Shown here: positions 17,863 through 25,614 of the stretch, piece after piece | How the letters are laid out: each line of letters opens with the position of its first letter | Position numbering within the stretch: the stretch's first letter is position 1 | Source: JADCRZ01 sp965200945 | GTDB taxonomy: Bacteria > Bacteroidota > Bacteroidia > Chitinophagales > Chitinophagaceae | Direction of reading: 5' to 3' | Assembly: GCA_965200945.1 (NCBI GenBank) | Contig: OZ241749.1 | Span: 3,038,001 to 3,102,000 of the forward strand | Length of the DNA: 64,000 bases | Position numbers and translations under genes: made by a program | Notes under the pieces: model-generated | Told to the model about the DNA's origin: nothing | The model's database searches: none | What the model saw: only the letters and a program-made list of their open reading frames with translations

Positions 17863-20706
17863 ATGCCCAGTATGATCAACATCGAACAAGCGCTGGGCAA
17901 GATACTTCCCGCGGAGCGGATCAGGGCCAGATACATCGACCTCGTATCGTTTGCGGCGGATGCCGGATTCTATCACCTTGTACCCAGGGCCGTGGTACAG
18001 GTGGTGAGCGAGGCGGAGGTGATCGCCCTTTTTGCTTTCTCGCACCAGCACGGGATCCCGCTGGTTTTCCGCACGGGTGGCACGAGCCTGTCGGGCCAGT
18101 CTATCACCGACGGCATCCTGGTAGACCTGAGCCGCTACTGGAACCGGATCGATGTGCTGGAAGAAGGCAACGCGGTGCGGGTGCAGCCGGGCATTACGGG
18201 CGGCATGGTGAACGCCCACCTCAAAAAATGGGGCCGTAAGATCGGTCCCGACCCATCCAGCATCGGCTCGGCCATGATGGGCGGCATCGTATCAAACAAC
18301 GCGAGCGGCATGTGCTGCGGCGTGATCCTCAACTCCTATCATACCACCCGGTTTATCCGGTTCATCCTGCCCGATGGAAAAACGTATACGACCGAACAGC
18401 CCTCAGACTATGACCGGTTCGAACAGGAATGCGGCCCTCTTTGCGATACCCTGCGGCAGCTGCATGAGCAGGTACGGCAGGATGAGCAGCTGTACCGGCG
18501 CATCCGCCGGAAATACCAGACCAAGAATACGGTTGGCTACTCGCTGAACGCGCTGATCGATCATACCCATCCACTCGACATCCTGGCGCACCTGCTGATA
18601 GGCGGGGAAGGCACGCTGGCTTTTATCTCCGAAGTGGTGATGGACACCGTGCCTGATTACGCCCACAAATCCACGGCACTGTTATATTTTCCCGATATCT
18701 TTTCTGCCTGCCAGGCCATCGTACCGCTTACGAAAGCGGGGGCGCTGATGGTAGAGCTGATGGACCGTGCATCGCTGCGGTCGGTAGAGAACCTGGAAGG
18801 CATGCCGGCCATTGTGAAGACGCTTCCGGAGCCGGCCGCCGCCCTGCTGATCGAGTTTCAGGAGAACGACGCGCACGAACTCTCGGAGAGGGTCAGCCGC
18901 TTTCTCGCATCTGCGTCGGAACTCGCGCTTTTGAACGCCCCGGTATTTACAAGCGATCCGCTGGAGCATGCCTTTTTGTGGAAGGTTCGCAAGGGCTTGT
19001 TCCCGGCCGTGGGGGCGGTGCGGGCAAGCGGCACCACGGTGATCCTGGAAGACGTAGCCTTCCCGGTGGCGCAACTGGGCGATGCCATCCTCGACCTGCA
19101 GCAGCTGTTTAAAGAATATGAGTATAACAACGCCATCATATTCGGTCATGCGAAAGACGGCAACCTGCATTTTGTGGTGACCCAGGCCTTCGATTCGCCG
19201 GCACAGCTCGAGCGGTACGACCGGTTCCTGCGCGACGTGGTGCGGCTGGTGGTGGAGAAATATGACGGCGCGCTGAAGGCAGAACACGGCACCGGCCGGA
19301 ACATGGCGCCTTTTGTGGAGACCGAGTGGGGCGGCGAAGCCTACGCGATCATGAAGAAGCTGAAAGCGGCCATTGATCCGGGGGGATGGCTGAACCCGGG
19401 CGTGATCATCAACGCGGATGCGGATGCCCACCTCAAAGACCTGAAAGACCTGCCCTCGGTGGAAGAAGAAGTGGACCGCTGCATCGAATGCGGCTTCTGC
19501 GAACACAAGTGTCCGAGCCGCGACATCACCACCACACCGCGGCGAAGGATCCAGATCCGGCGGGCGCTGAAAAAGCTGGAGCTGGCCGGCGACCAGCCAC
19601 ATTACAAACTGCTGCTCGACCAGTACCAGTACGACGGCATCGAAACCTGCGCCGTGGACGGACTGTGCGCCACCGCCTGTCCGGTCGACATCAACACCGG
19701 CGACCTGATCAAACGGATGCGCCGGGAGAACCATTCCGCGGCGGAAAACAAGACCGCCCTGTGGGTGGCGAAAAATTTTGCACTGGTGGAAAAAGCGGCC
19801 CGTATGGCGCTGAAACTGGGAAACGGACTTAACGGGATCTTGGGTAAGAAGACAATGAACCGGCTGACCGCGGGCATCCGCACGCTGCTTCCGGTGATGC
19901 CGGAATGGTCTGAACAGATCACGCGCGCACCGGATCTGTCGGTGCTCAAACAGCGATCTTCCATGCCCGTGAATGGCATTGCAACCGGCATCGTGTATTT
20001 CCCGGCCTGCATCTCCCGCATGCTGGGTACCTATGAGGGGAAACAGAAAAACCTGATGGAAACCTTCCTGAGCGTCTGCCGCAAATCCGGTGTTGAGGTG
20101 CAGGTGTTGGACGAGGTATCCGGCAGCTGCTGCAGCCAGATCTTTTCGTCAAAGGGTTTCTCGGACGCCTATCGCTACACTGCCAACCAGATCATTGAAC
20201 GGCTCTGGAAAAGCAGCCACGAGGGCAATCTGCCGGTGGTGATCGACGTGAGTTCCTGCGCCTACACCCTGCATCATCTGCGGCCGGTGCTGAACGACGA
20301 GAACCGCGATAAATTTGATCGTCTCACGGTGATGGACAGTGTAGACTTCCTGCACGACATGGTGTTGCCGGGGGCAGTCGTAAAACAAAAAAAGGGCGAC
20401 ATCGTGTTGCATCCGGTGTGCTCGCTCGAAAAGATGAGAACAGAAAGCAAGTTTGTAAAAGTGGCGCGGCATTTTGCGTACCGGGTCACCGTGCCGCGAT
20501 CCGCCGGCTGCTGCGGCATGGCCGGCGACCGGGGTTTCCTCTTCCCCGAACTCACCGCATCCGCCACCCGCGCGGAAGCCACTGAAGTAAAAACAAAAAC
20601 CTACGAAGGCTACTATTCCTCCACCAAAACCTGCGAAATGGCCATGACCGAGGCCGTCAAAAAAAATTACGAATCCATTCTGTATCTGGTGGATGAAGGG
20701 TTGTGA
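17863..20706 (+). CDS. FAD- and Fe-S-containing D-lactate dehydrogenase-like protein
   Basis: 947 residues. The N-terminal half is an FAD-binding type-4 oxidase domain (GlcD-like): PLVFRTGGTSLSGQS and DPSSIGSAMMGGIVSNNASG bind the flavin, and HGTGRN lies in the C-terminal part of this half. Then come two 4Fe-4S motifs, CIECGFCEHKCP from residue 540 and CAVDGLCATACP from 596, and a GlcF-like region with cysteine-rich turns VYFPACISRM, GSCCSQ and SAGCCGMAG (near 883). Such fused proteins oxidise D-lactate or a similar 2-hydroxyacid and pass electrons to the membrane quinone pool. The start could also be the ATG at 17872. It is monocistronic here. D-lactate as substrate is inferred from family resemblance. 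Confidence 0.88.
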   Translation: MPSMINIEQALGKILPAERIRARYIDLVSFAADAGFYHLVPRAVVQVVSEAEVIALFAFSHQHGIPLVFRTGGTSLSGQSITDGILVDLSRYWNRIDVLEEGNAVRVQPGITGGMVNAHLKKWGRKIGPDPSSIGSAMMGGIVSNNASGMCCGVILNSYHTTRFIRFILPDGKTYTTEQPSDYDRFEQECGPLCDTLRQLHEQVRQDEQLYRRIRRKYQTKNTVGYSLNALIDHTHPLDILAHLLIGGEGTLAFISEVVMDTVPDYAHKSTALLYFPDIFSACQAIVPLTKAGALMVELMDRASLRSVENLEGMPAIVKTLPEPAAALLIEFQENDAHELSERVSRFLASASELALLNAPVFTSDPLEHAFLWKVRKGLFPAVGAVRASGTTVILEDVAFPVAQLGDAILDLQQLFKEYEYNNAIIFGHAKDGNLHFVVTQAFDSPAQLERYDRFLRDVVRLVVEKYDGALKAEHGTGRNMAPFVETEWGGEAYAIMKKLKAAIDPGGWLNPGVIINADADAHLKDLKDLPSVEEEVDRCIECGFCEHKCPSRDITTTPRRRIQIRRALKKLELAGDQPHYKLLLDQYQYDGIETCAVDGLCATACPVDINTGDLIKRMRRENHSAAENKTALWVAKNFALVEKAARMALKLGNGLNGILGKKTMNRLTAGIRTLLPVMPEWSEQITRAPDLSVLKQRSSMPVNGIATGIVYFPACISRMLGTYEGKQKNLMETFLSVCRKSGVEVQVLDEVSGSCCSQIFSSKGFSDAYRYTANQIIERLWKSSHEGNLPVVIDVSSCAYTLHHLRPVLNDENRDKFDRLTVMDSVDFLHDMVLPGAVVKQKKGDIVLHPVCSLEKMRTESKFVKVARHFAYRVTVPRSAGCCGMAGDRGFLFPELTASATRAEATEVKTKTYEGYYSSTKTCEMAMTEAVKKNYESILYLVDEGL

Positions 20707-20793
20707 ATGGAGCCGTTTTAAGGTGCATTGCGGACAGGCAGAAGATCACAGAAGACTTTAATGAGGGATTTACATGCTGATTTTATGAGAATG

Positions 20794-20992
20794 GCCCAAC
20801 GAACAGGGCTTGGCGATGGCAGGGGATTTTATAACGTCCAGCCGATAACCGCAGCCGATTGAAAAACCAAAGTTGAAGATAACAACTAAAAGCCAAATTA
20901 CTAACGTCAAGCCGAAACTGAAGCCGATAGCGAACTGCAGCCGAAGCTTACAACGTCCAGCCCTGCTATTGCCAAACCCCATGTTGTGTGCA
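20794..20992. repeat. attC-like recombination site at the 3' side of the TMEM175 cassette
   Basis: On the plus strand the site opens with GCCCAAC (20794-20800, fitting the RYYYAAC box of integron attC sites) and closes with GTTGTGTGCA (20983-20992). Inside, GGGCTTGGCGATGGCAGGG (20806-20824) is complementary to 20961-20979 at 16 of 19 positions. The centre holds direct repeats of AACGTCCAGCC (20833-20843, 20952-20962 and, with one change, 20903-20913) and GCAGCCGA (20851-20858, 20937-20944). The closing box is repeated in inverted orientation on the far side of the TMEM175 gene. At about 199 bp it is longer than classical attC sites, and GTTGTGT does not strictly fit GTTRRRY, so the integron link is an inference. 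Confidence 0.5.
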
Positions 20993-21001
20993 TACCCTTT
21001 G

Positions 21002-21709
21002 TCAAGGTAGCGCCCTTTCTTTTGTCAGGCGTTTCTTAAAAAATGTTTCAAGCATTTTTTTTGATAGAGCACCAATAAAAATTGTCCACGAAACGGCATT
21101 GAAATTATCAGTAATGAATGTTGTTAGCAAAACAGCTACAAAAATAATTATAGTAAATAAAATGTCAAAGCTAAATTCATTTCTCTCCGGTGTTGTCATT
21201 TGAAATGCCATTTCTTTATGTTTAACCAATGCGAGCCAGTAAAGAACATAAATTGTAAGTCCTGCAAGGATGTGATTTAAAATGAAGCATCTAAGTGCAA
21301 GAACAACGACATTTTTATTTTCAATGCTTTCTGCAAAAAAAGCAGTTGTAAAAGGAAAAAAAATGACTGGAAGTAATACACACATATTCGCAAATATAAT
21401 TTGCCTGTTATAATTATGAATATGTTTAAATAAAAAATGATGTCGTATCCAATACGTCGCAATTAACGCAAAACTTAGTACAAGAGCGAAAAGATTATAC
21501 CTCAAATCAAGTAGCTGTTCCCAAGCGCTTTCAAATGTCGTGTCTTTCGTTACGTGGGGGACTTTGAATTCTATGGTTAGAAGTGTAATTGCAATTGCAA
21601 AAACTGCGTCACTAAAAAATGCCAACCTTTCTACTTGAAAATCTTGTTTTGGATGCTTTTCAAAGTCGTTATTTTGGTCAGAATGAAAAGGCTTGTGTTT
21701 AACTGACAT
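21002..21709 (-). CDS. TMEM175-family (DUF1211) potassium channel-like membrane protein
   Basis: 235 residues with about six membrane segments. Near the N terminus it has RLAFFSDAVFAIAITLLTIE (residues 28-47); the FSD and the following hydrophobic residues are the pore-lining signature of bacterial TMEM175 proteins, which form K+-permeable channels. Other segments include FALVLSFALIATYWIRHHFL and ILFTIIIFVAVLLTTF. The gene is strikingly A+T-rich with Lys/Asn/Ile codons unlike its G+C-rich neighbours, and it lies between inverted GTTGTGTGCA boxes, so it was almost certainly acquired horizontally. It stands alone, and its probable promoter lies in the right-hand half-site. Ion selectivity was not tested here. 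Confidence 0.88.
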   Translation of the reverse strand: MSVKHKPFHSDQNNDFEKHPKQDFQVERLAFFSDAVFAIAITLLTIEFKVPHVTKDTTFESAWEQLLDLRYNLFALVLSFALIATYWIRHHFLFKHIHNYNRQIIFANMCVLLPVIFFPFTTAFFAESIENKNVVVLALRCFILNHILAGLTIYVLYWLALVKHKEMAFQMTTPERNEFSFDILFTIIIFVAVLLTTFITDNFNAVSWTIFIGALSKKMLETFFKKRLTKERALP

Positions 21710-21745
21710 ATATGGTCACAATTTTTATTAGTTTGTAGTGGTTTT

Positions 21746-21783
21746 AGGGTTGCACACAACGTATGTATTGCAGGAACAACCCT
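21746..21783. repeat. attC-like half-site at the 5' side of the TMEM175 cassette
   Basis: TGCACACAAC at 21751-21760 is the exact inverse of GTTGTGTGCA at 20983-20992, so the two boxes bracket the channel gene. The box is embedded in a hairpin, AGGGTTG (21746-21752) with CAACCCT (21777-21783). Read on the minus strand, CCTGC-A-AT precedes the box here just as CCTGCTAT precedes it at the other end, which supports a common repeat family. It lies upstream of the channel gene and may include its promoter. Confidence 0.5.
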
Positions 21784-21861
21784 AATGTACATAAAAAAAT
21801 TGTTGTTCAAAATCACTCCCTTAATTCTCGCTTTTGCAAATTGTTTGTTGCGGCAATCGGA

Positions 21862-22266
21862 CTACCACTCAATGCTTCCCTTTTTCAAAATGGCATCTAA
21901 TGTGCTGGTTCTATTGATGAGTTGCTCCCTTTTCGCCTGCAAATTCAGTTCCGTCGTTTCTATATCGAATGTTCCCTTATGTCGTTGACATTCCGGATAT
22001 CCTCTCCTCCGTCGAAGACATGGGTTGCAACAATAAGGCGCAGATCATGAAAACTGATTTTTATTTTTTTCCTGTCCTGTTCCAAGTCATCCAAAAGACC
22101 TTTTGGGCTGATCTTGCATTGTATCCGGCTTCTAAGTCTCTACTTTGAATACATACACTGCTGACCTTGGATCACAATCCGAGATGTACTCCTTTGAAAC
22201 AGCCAGCAAAACAGGACTTAAGTTCACGTACCAGCCTTTCTTTCCCTTTGATCTTTCGATGAAAAG
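21862..22266 (-). pseudogene. Tyrosine recombinase (phage integrase family), frameshifted C-terminal remnant
   Basis: Minus-strand translation in three successive frames gives a degraded catalytic domain: KGKKGWYVNLSPVLLAVSKE (from about 22246, the GKGxKxRxVPL-type strand), then KISFHDLRLIVATHVFDGG with DIRNVNDIREHS (22048-21966), then IETTELNLQAKREQL ending at the stop 21862-21864. HDLR supplies the H-x-x-R pair and EHS the second histidine. The usual tyrosine after IETT has been replaced. Breaks in frame occur near 22137 and at about 21963 (one base missing after EHS). The N-terminal DNA-binding part is absent. The relic adjoins the foreign channel cassette and is probably the remains of the mobile element that brought foreign DNA here. 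Confidence 0.75.
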
Positions 22267-22290
22267 TTACAGGCTGCGGGCAAGGAGCGG

Positions 22291-23118
22291 TTATTTCTTA
22301 GCCAGCACTTCTTTGGTCAGCGCAGCTACTTCGCGGATCAGCAACGGGAAGGCGGGTTCTGGCATGCCGCCGTGGTCGAAGCCGTCGAGTTCGTATAGGC
22401 GGGTGCGTTTGTGGCCGGCCAGCTTCATCATGCGGCAGAGGTAAGCGTTCTCTTCATAGCGGCCGAGCAACTCCATTTCACGGTCGCCCGTGATGAGCAG
22501 AGTGGGTGGCGCATCGGCGCGCACATGGTACAGCGGGGCATATTCGTCGATCACAGGCTGCGTTTCTTTTATGCCCCTCTCCTGCCGGATGGTGTAATGA
22601 GTAATGGCCTGCCCGCTGAACGGGATCAGTCCGGCAATCCGGTTGGCATCGAGACTGTATGTCGCGAGGTATTTCTTATCCAGCGTGATCATCATGCCCA
22701 GGTAGCCGCCGGCAGAATGCCCGGAAATAAAGATCAGGTCAGGCCTGCCGCCATAACTTTCGATGTGTTTGAACACCCACGCCACCGCTGCGGCGGCATC
22801 CTCGATATAAGCCGGCGCCTTTACCTTTGGAGAAAACCGGTAGCCAACGCCTGCTACCGCGTAGCCCCGGTTCATCAGGGCTTTGGGGATCTCGCGATGA
22901 CCGCCGGTGATACCCCCGCCATGAAACCATACGATGACCGGAAAATCTTTCGCGCCTTTGGGATAATAAAAATCGAGCTGGCACTGCGTGTTCTTGTAAT
23001 CATCCTTCACCTGGCCCGAATCTCCATAGTAGCGGATGCCCTGTTCGGTGGCATACTGCTGCTGGGCTTGAGCAAAAAGTGTACTGAAGAGAAAGAGAAT
23101 AAAAAGTAGTCTTTTCAT
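22291..23118 (-). CDS. Secreted alpha/beta-hydrolase (esterase/lipase)
   Basis: 275 residues, with signal peptide MKRLLFILFLFSTLFAQAQ. The oxyanion motif is FHGGGITGG, the nucleophile elbow GHSAGGYLG and the histidine probably that of DGFDHGGM. This is the same esterase superfamily as the protein at 170-1153, though the two are clearly not close copies. It is encoded on the minus strand, 24 nt before the recombinase relic. It lies downstream of the zinc-finger and fucosidase genes but with a 136-nt gap, so joint transcription is possible and not shown. A role in deacylating imported or extracellular oligosaccharides fits the surrounding loci. The substrate is unknown. Confidence 0.85.
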   Translation of the reverse strand: MKRLLFILFLFSTLFAQAQQQYATEQGIRYYGDSGQVKDDYKNTQCQLDFYYPKGAKDFPVIVWFHGGGITGGHREIPKALMNRGYAVAGVGYRFSPKVKAPAYIEDAAAAVAWVFKHIESYGGRPDLIFISGHSAGGYLGMMITLDKKYLATYSLDANRIAGLIPFSGQAITHYTIRQERGIKETQPVIDEYAPLYHVRADAPPTLLITGDREMELLGRYEENAYLCRMMKLAGHKRTRLYELDGFDHGGMPEPAFPLLIREVAALTKEVLAKK

Positions 23119-23254
23119 ATAGAAGTGGAATAGGCCATAAATGTAATCAATCCAATCACTTCATCCGGTTAACTCTCTTTACTCCCAAGGAAGAGAATCT
23201 AAAATCCTTTGATGACAGATCGGATGAAAGTCCATGATCACAGTCCGCGCAACT

Positions 23255-23521
23255 TCAATACTCCGCCACCATTTCATCTTCATAGCACCAGAGCCAGCGT
23301 TCGCCAGGTTCGGCGGAGGAGATGACGGGGTGATGGGTGGCGTGGTTGTGGGCGGTCATGTGCTTTTTGGGGGAGTCGTCGCAGCAGAGGGTGACGCCGC
23401 AGGTCTGGCAGGTACGCAGGTGCAGCCAGTGGGCGCCTGTCTTGACGCACTCCTCGCACACATGCCGGCTGGCGACTTTGACGGTTTTGATGGACGCAAG
23501 GTGCTCGCAGAGTTGTGACAT
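23255..23521 (-). CDS. UBP-type zinc-finger protein
   Basis: 88 residues, almost entirely one zinc-finger domain. Cysteine and histidine pairs are spaced as in the ubiquitin-specific-protease (ZnF-UBP) fold: CEHL at the start, CEECVKTGAHWLHLRTC, CQTCGVTLCC, and HMTAHNHATHHPV, with a closing RWLWCYEDE. In eukaryotes this fold binds the free C terminus of ubiquitin; bacterial stand-alone copies exist and have no established role. No signal peptide, so cytoplasmic. It is encoded 8 nt after the fucosidase stop, on the same strand, and so is probably co-transcribed. Family recognition is strong and function unknown. Confidence 0.85.
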   Translation of the reverse strand: MSQLCEHLASIKTVKVASRHVCEECVKTGAHWLHLRTCQTCGVTLCCDDSPKKHMTAHNHATHHPVISSAEPGERWLWCYEDEMVAEY

Positions 23522-23529
23522 AATACTGT

Positions 23530-24873
23530 TTATTTGGTTTCTATCTGTACAATCGTATCCGGATCATCGAAACTCAGTTCATCCACGGAAAGTACTACAC
23601 CGCCGGAATTCTGCTGGTACTTTACCGGCGTTTTCCTGCCCATCAGCTGGCAGCTCACTACTTTCCCCGGTATACCTTCCACGGTAATGGAGCCCTGCTG
23701 TGGTTTCTTCAGCAGGTGTACATACACCGTGTTCCCTTTTACGGTCACCACGCCCCAGTCCTGCGGTTTCATGGCGCCGCCGCGGGTACCGTAAATACTG
23801 GCTCCGTACTGTTGCAGCCAAGCGCCCATCTTGCGCAGCGTATCGGAAAACTCCGGTTGTATCTTCCCATTGGGCATCGGCCCTACGTTCAGCAGGAAGT
23901 TGGCGTTGCGACCGGCAGCGCCGGCAAGATAACGGATCAGCTGCTTCACGGATTTGTAGGCTGTATCCTTGATGTTGAAGCCCCAGGAGCCGTTCATGGT
24001 TTCGCAGGTCTCGAGGGGAAGCTGGTCGGAGGCGGTCTGGAAGCTGAGGCCCGATTTGTTTTCGCCGGGCAGGTCGCGTTCGAACATCTGGAAATCTTCG
24101 CCGGGGAACGGCGTCAGGTGATGGTTGTTACCGATCATGCACCGGGGCTGCAGGCGGTGTATCAAACTGTAAATTTCGTCGTAGTGCCAGTTGATCCGCG
24201 AGCTGCGGTCTGCCTCGCCTTCCGGCTTGGTCTGGTCCCAGTGGCCGTCGAACCAGATGCCGCTGATCTCGCCGTAGTTGCTCAGCAGTTCGGTGAGCTG
24301 CCCTTTCATGAACTGGAGGTAATGCGCATAATCTCCAGGGCCCTTGCGGCCGGCTTTTTGTCCGGTGCGACCCGTCTCGTGCGGGTAGTCGCTGCGGTTC
24401 CAGTCGAGCAGCGAATAGTACAGGCACAGCTTGATACCCTGCCGGTGACATTCATCGGCGATCATCTTCACCACATCCTTTTTGTACGGCGTGTTCATAA
24501 TGTTGTACGAAGATTGTTTGGTATCCCACAAACTGAACCCGTCGTGGTGCCGCGTGATGAGGGTAATGTATTTCATGCCGGCGCTTTTCGCCAGGCTCAC
24601 CCAGCTCCGGGCGTCGAAGTCCTGGGGGTTGAAAAAATCGGCCAGCTTCCCATAGTTCTTCGCCGGAATGCTTTCGTTGTTCATCACCCATTCACCATCG
24701 CCGAGGATGCTGAAGATGCCCCAGTGAATAAAGAGCCCGAATTTTTCATCCTGGAATTCTTTTCGCGCGGCCAGGTTCTGCGGATCGGGTGAATACGTTT
24801 GTGCATGTACGTGAGTGATGCCAGCCAGCAAACAGAAAACCAGCAGCCGGAGCTTTGTCTTGGGTATGTTCAT
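23530..24873 (-). CDS. GH29 alpha-L-fucosidase
   Basis: About 447 residues. The start at 24873 (MNIPKTKLRLLVFCLLAGIT) gives a signal peptide ending HVHAQ; an upstream ATG at 24900 is less likely. The GH29 TIM barrel is evident: FGLFIHWGIFSILGDGEW (45-62), KYITLITRHHDGFSLWD (101-117), YYSLLDW and the nucleophile Asp209 in GIWFDGHW. A C-terminal beta-sandwich follows. The enzyme removes terminal alpha-L-fucose, as found on xyloglucan, RG-II or other plant glycans. The ECF sigma gene ends 40 nt upstream on the same strand, so this fucosidase may be read together with that sigma factor. A second GH29 gene lies at 35833-37197. Confidence 0.93.
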   Translation of the reverse strand: MNIPKTKLRLLVFCLLAGITHVHAQTYSPDPQNLAARKEFQDEKFGLFIHWGIFSILGDGEWVMNNESIPAKNYGKLADFFNPQDFDARSWVSLAKSAGMKYITLITRHHDGFSLWDTKQSSYNIMNTPYKKDVVKMIADECHRQGIKLCLYYSLLDWNRSDYPHETGRTGQKAGRKGPGDYAHYLQFMKGQLTELLSNYGEISGIWFDGHWDQTKPEGEADRSSRINWHYDEIYSLIHRLQPRCMIGNNHHLTPFPGEDFQMFERDLPGENKSGLSFQTASDQLPLETCETMNGSWGFNIKDTAYKSVKQLIRYLAGAAGRNANFLLNVGPMPNGKIQPEFSDTLRKMGAWLQQYGASIYGTRGGAMKPQDWGVVTVKGNTVYVHLLKKPQQGSITVEGIPGKVVSCQLMGRKTPVKYQQNSGGVVLSVDELSFDDPDTIVQIETK

Positions 24874-24912
24874 CGTCGTCAATATTAAGGATTTTTCCAC
24901 TCACATGCTTTG

Positions 24913-25494
24913 TCACCCCCGCCAGAAAAGCAATACCAGTATCGCAATATCTTTCAGATAAAACCGCAGGTGCTTCAGTGCGGCAGTGAGCTGGTTTTCG
25001 ACGGTGCGTTTGGAGATCCGGAGGCGCTCGGCGATCTCGGCGTTGGAGAGGTGCTCGTGGCGGCTCAGGAGGAACACTTCGCGGCACCGCCGGGGAAGCG
25101 TCTGCAGCTGCTCGTGGATCTGGTCTTCCAGGTCGGCAGCCAGCAGCTTTTCGTGGCCCTCGTTCATGGTAGCGGGTATGGGACCGGCCGGCAGCTCATC
25201 CCAGGGAAGGATCGAATAGACCTTTGTCTTTTTGAGATAGGCATATACCTGGTAGCGGAGGGCCGCCTTCAGGTAGGGCCCGAAATCCTTTATCTGCAGA
25301 AATTGGCGGCGGTTCCAGAGCGTCACGAACAGGTCATGCACCACTTCCTCACAACCGGCAGGGTCACGGATCCACTTTTGGGCAGTACGGTACAGCCTGA
25401 GCCAGTGACGCTGGTAAAGCACGGTGAATGCCCGGTAGTCGTCGCAAACAATCAGGGACCATAGATCGGTATCGCTGAGCAAGCTTATCGCCAT
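24913..25494 (-). CDS. ECF RNA polymerase sigma factor
   Basis: 193 residues. Region 2 includes AFTVLYQRHWLRLYRTAQKW and CEEVVHDLFVTLWNRR; region 4 includes LPRRCREVFLLSRHEHLS and the helix-turn-helix IAERLRISKRTVENQL. A short hydrophobic tail (IAILVLLFWRG) ends the protein, as in the other two sigma factors here. Unlike them it is not followed by FecR; instead the FecR gene diverges from it, 120 bp away, and a fucosidase gene follows on its own strand. It most probably serves the SusC/SusD operon at 25615-37197 and, at the same time, the fucosidase on its own transcript. Confidence 0.93.
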   Translation of the reverse strand: MAISLLSDTDLWSLIVCDDYRAFTVLYQRHWLRLYRTAQKWIRDPAGCEEVVHDLFVTLWNRRQFLQIKDFGPYLKAALRYQVYAYLKKTKVYSILPWDELPAGPIPATMNEGHEKLLAADLEDQIHEQLQTLPRRCREVFLLSRHEHLSNAEIAERLRISKRTVENQLTAALKHLRFYLKDIAILVLLFWRG

Positions 25495-25614
25495 AATTCG
25501 GGTGGCTGGAAGAATAAAATTAAGCGGAAAATCAGATTAAAATTTATTTTTTGGAAGCATGTGTGTCCAGGACTGTTTAGCCACTCTATGAAAAGACAGC
25601 TTTTTGTATTTGCC

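Noticed and set aside
20770..20982. Small hydrophobic frame on the minus strand left of the TMEM175 gene
   Set aside because: It is simply a translation of the attC-like repeats, whose direct and inverted repeats explain the sequence better.
20794..20992. CRISPR-like repeat array
   Set aside because: The repeats are short, unevenly spaced and diverged, with no constant repeat-spacer pattern and no cas genes nearby.
21785..21988. 67-codon plus-strand frame in the islet
   Set aside because: It runs antisense to the recombinase relic and has no coding signature.
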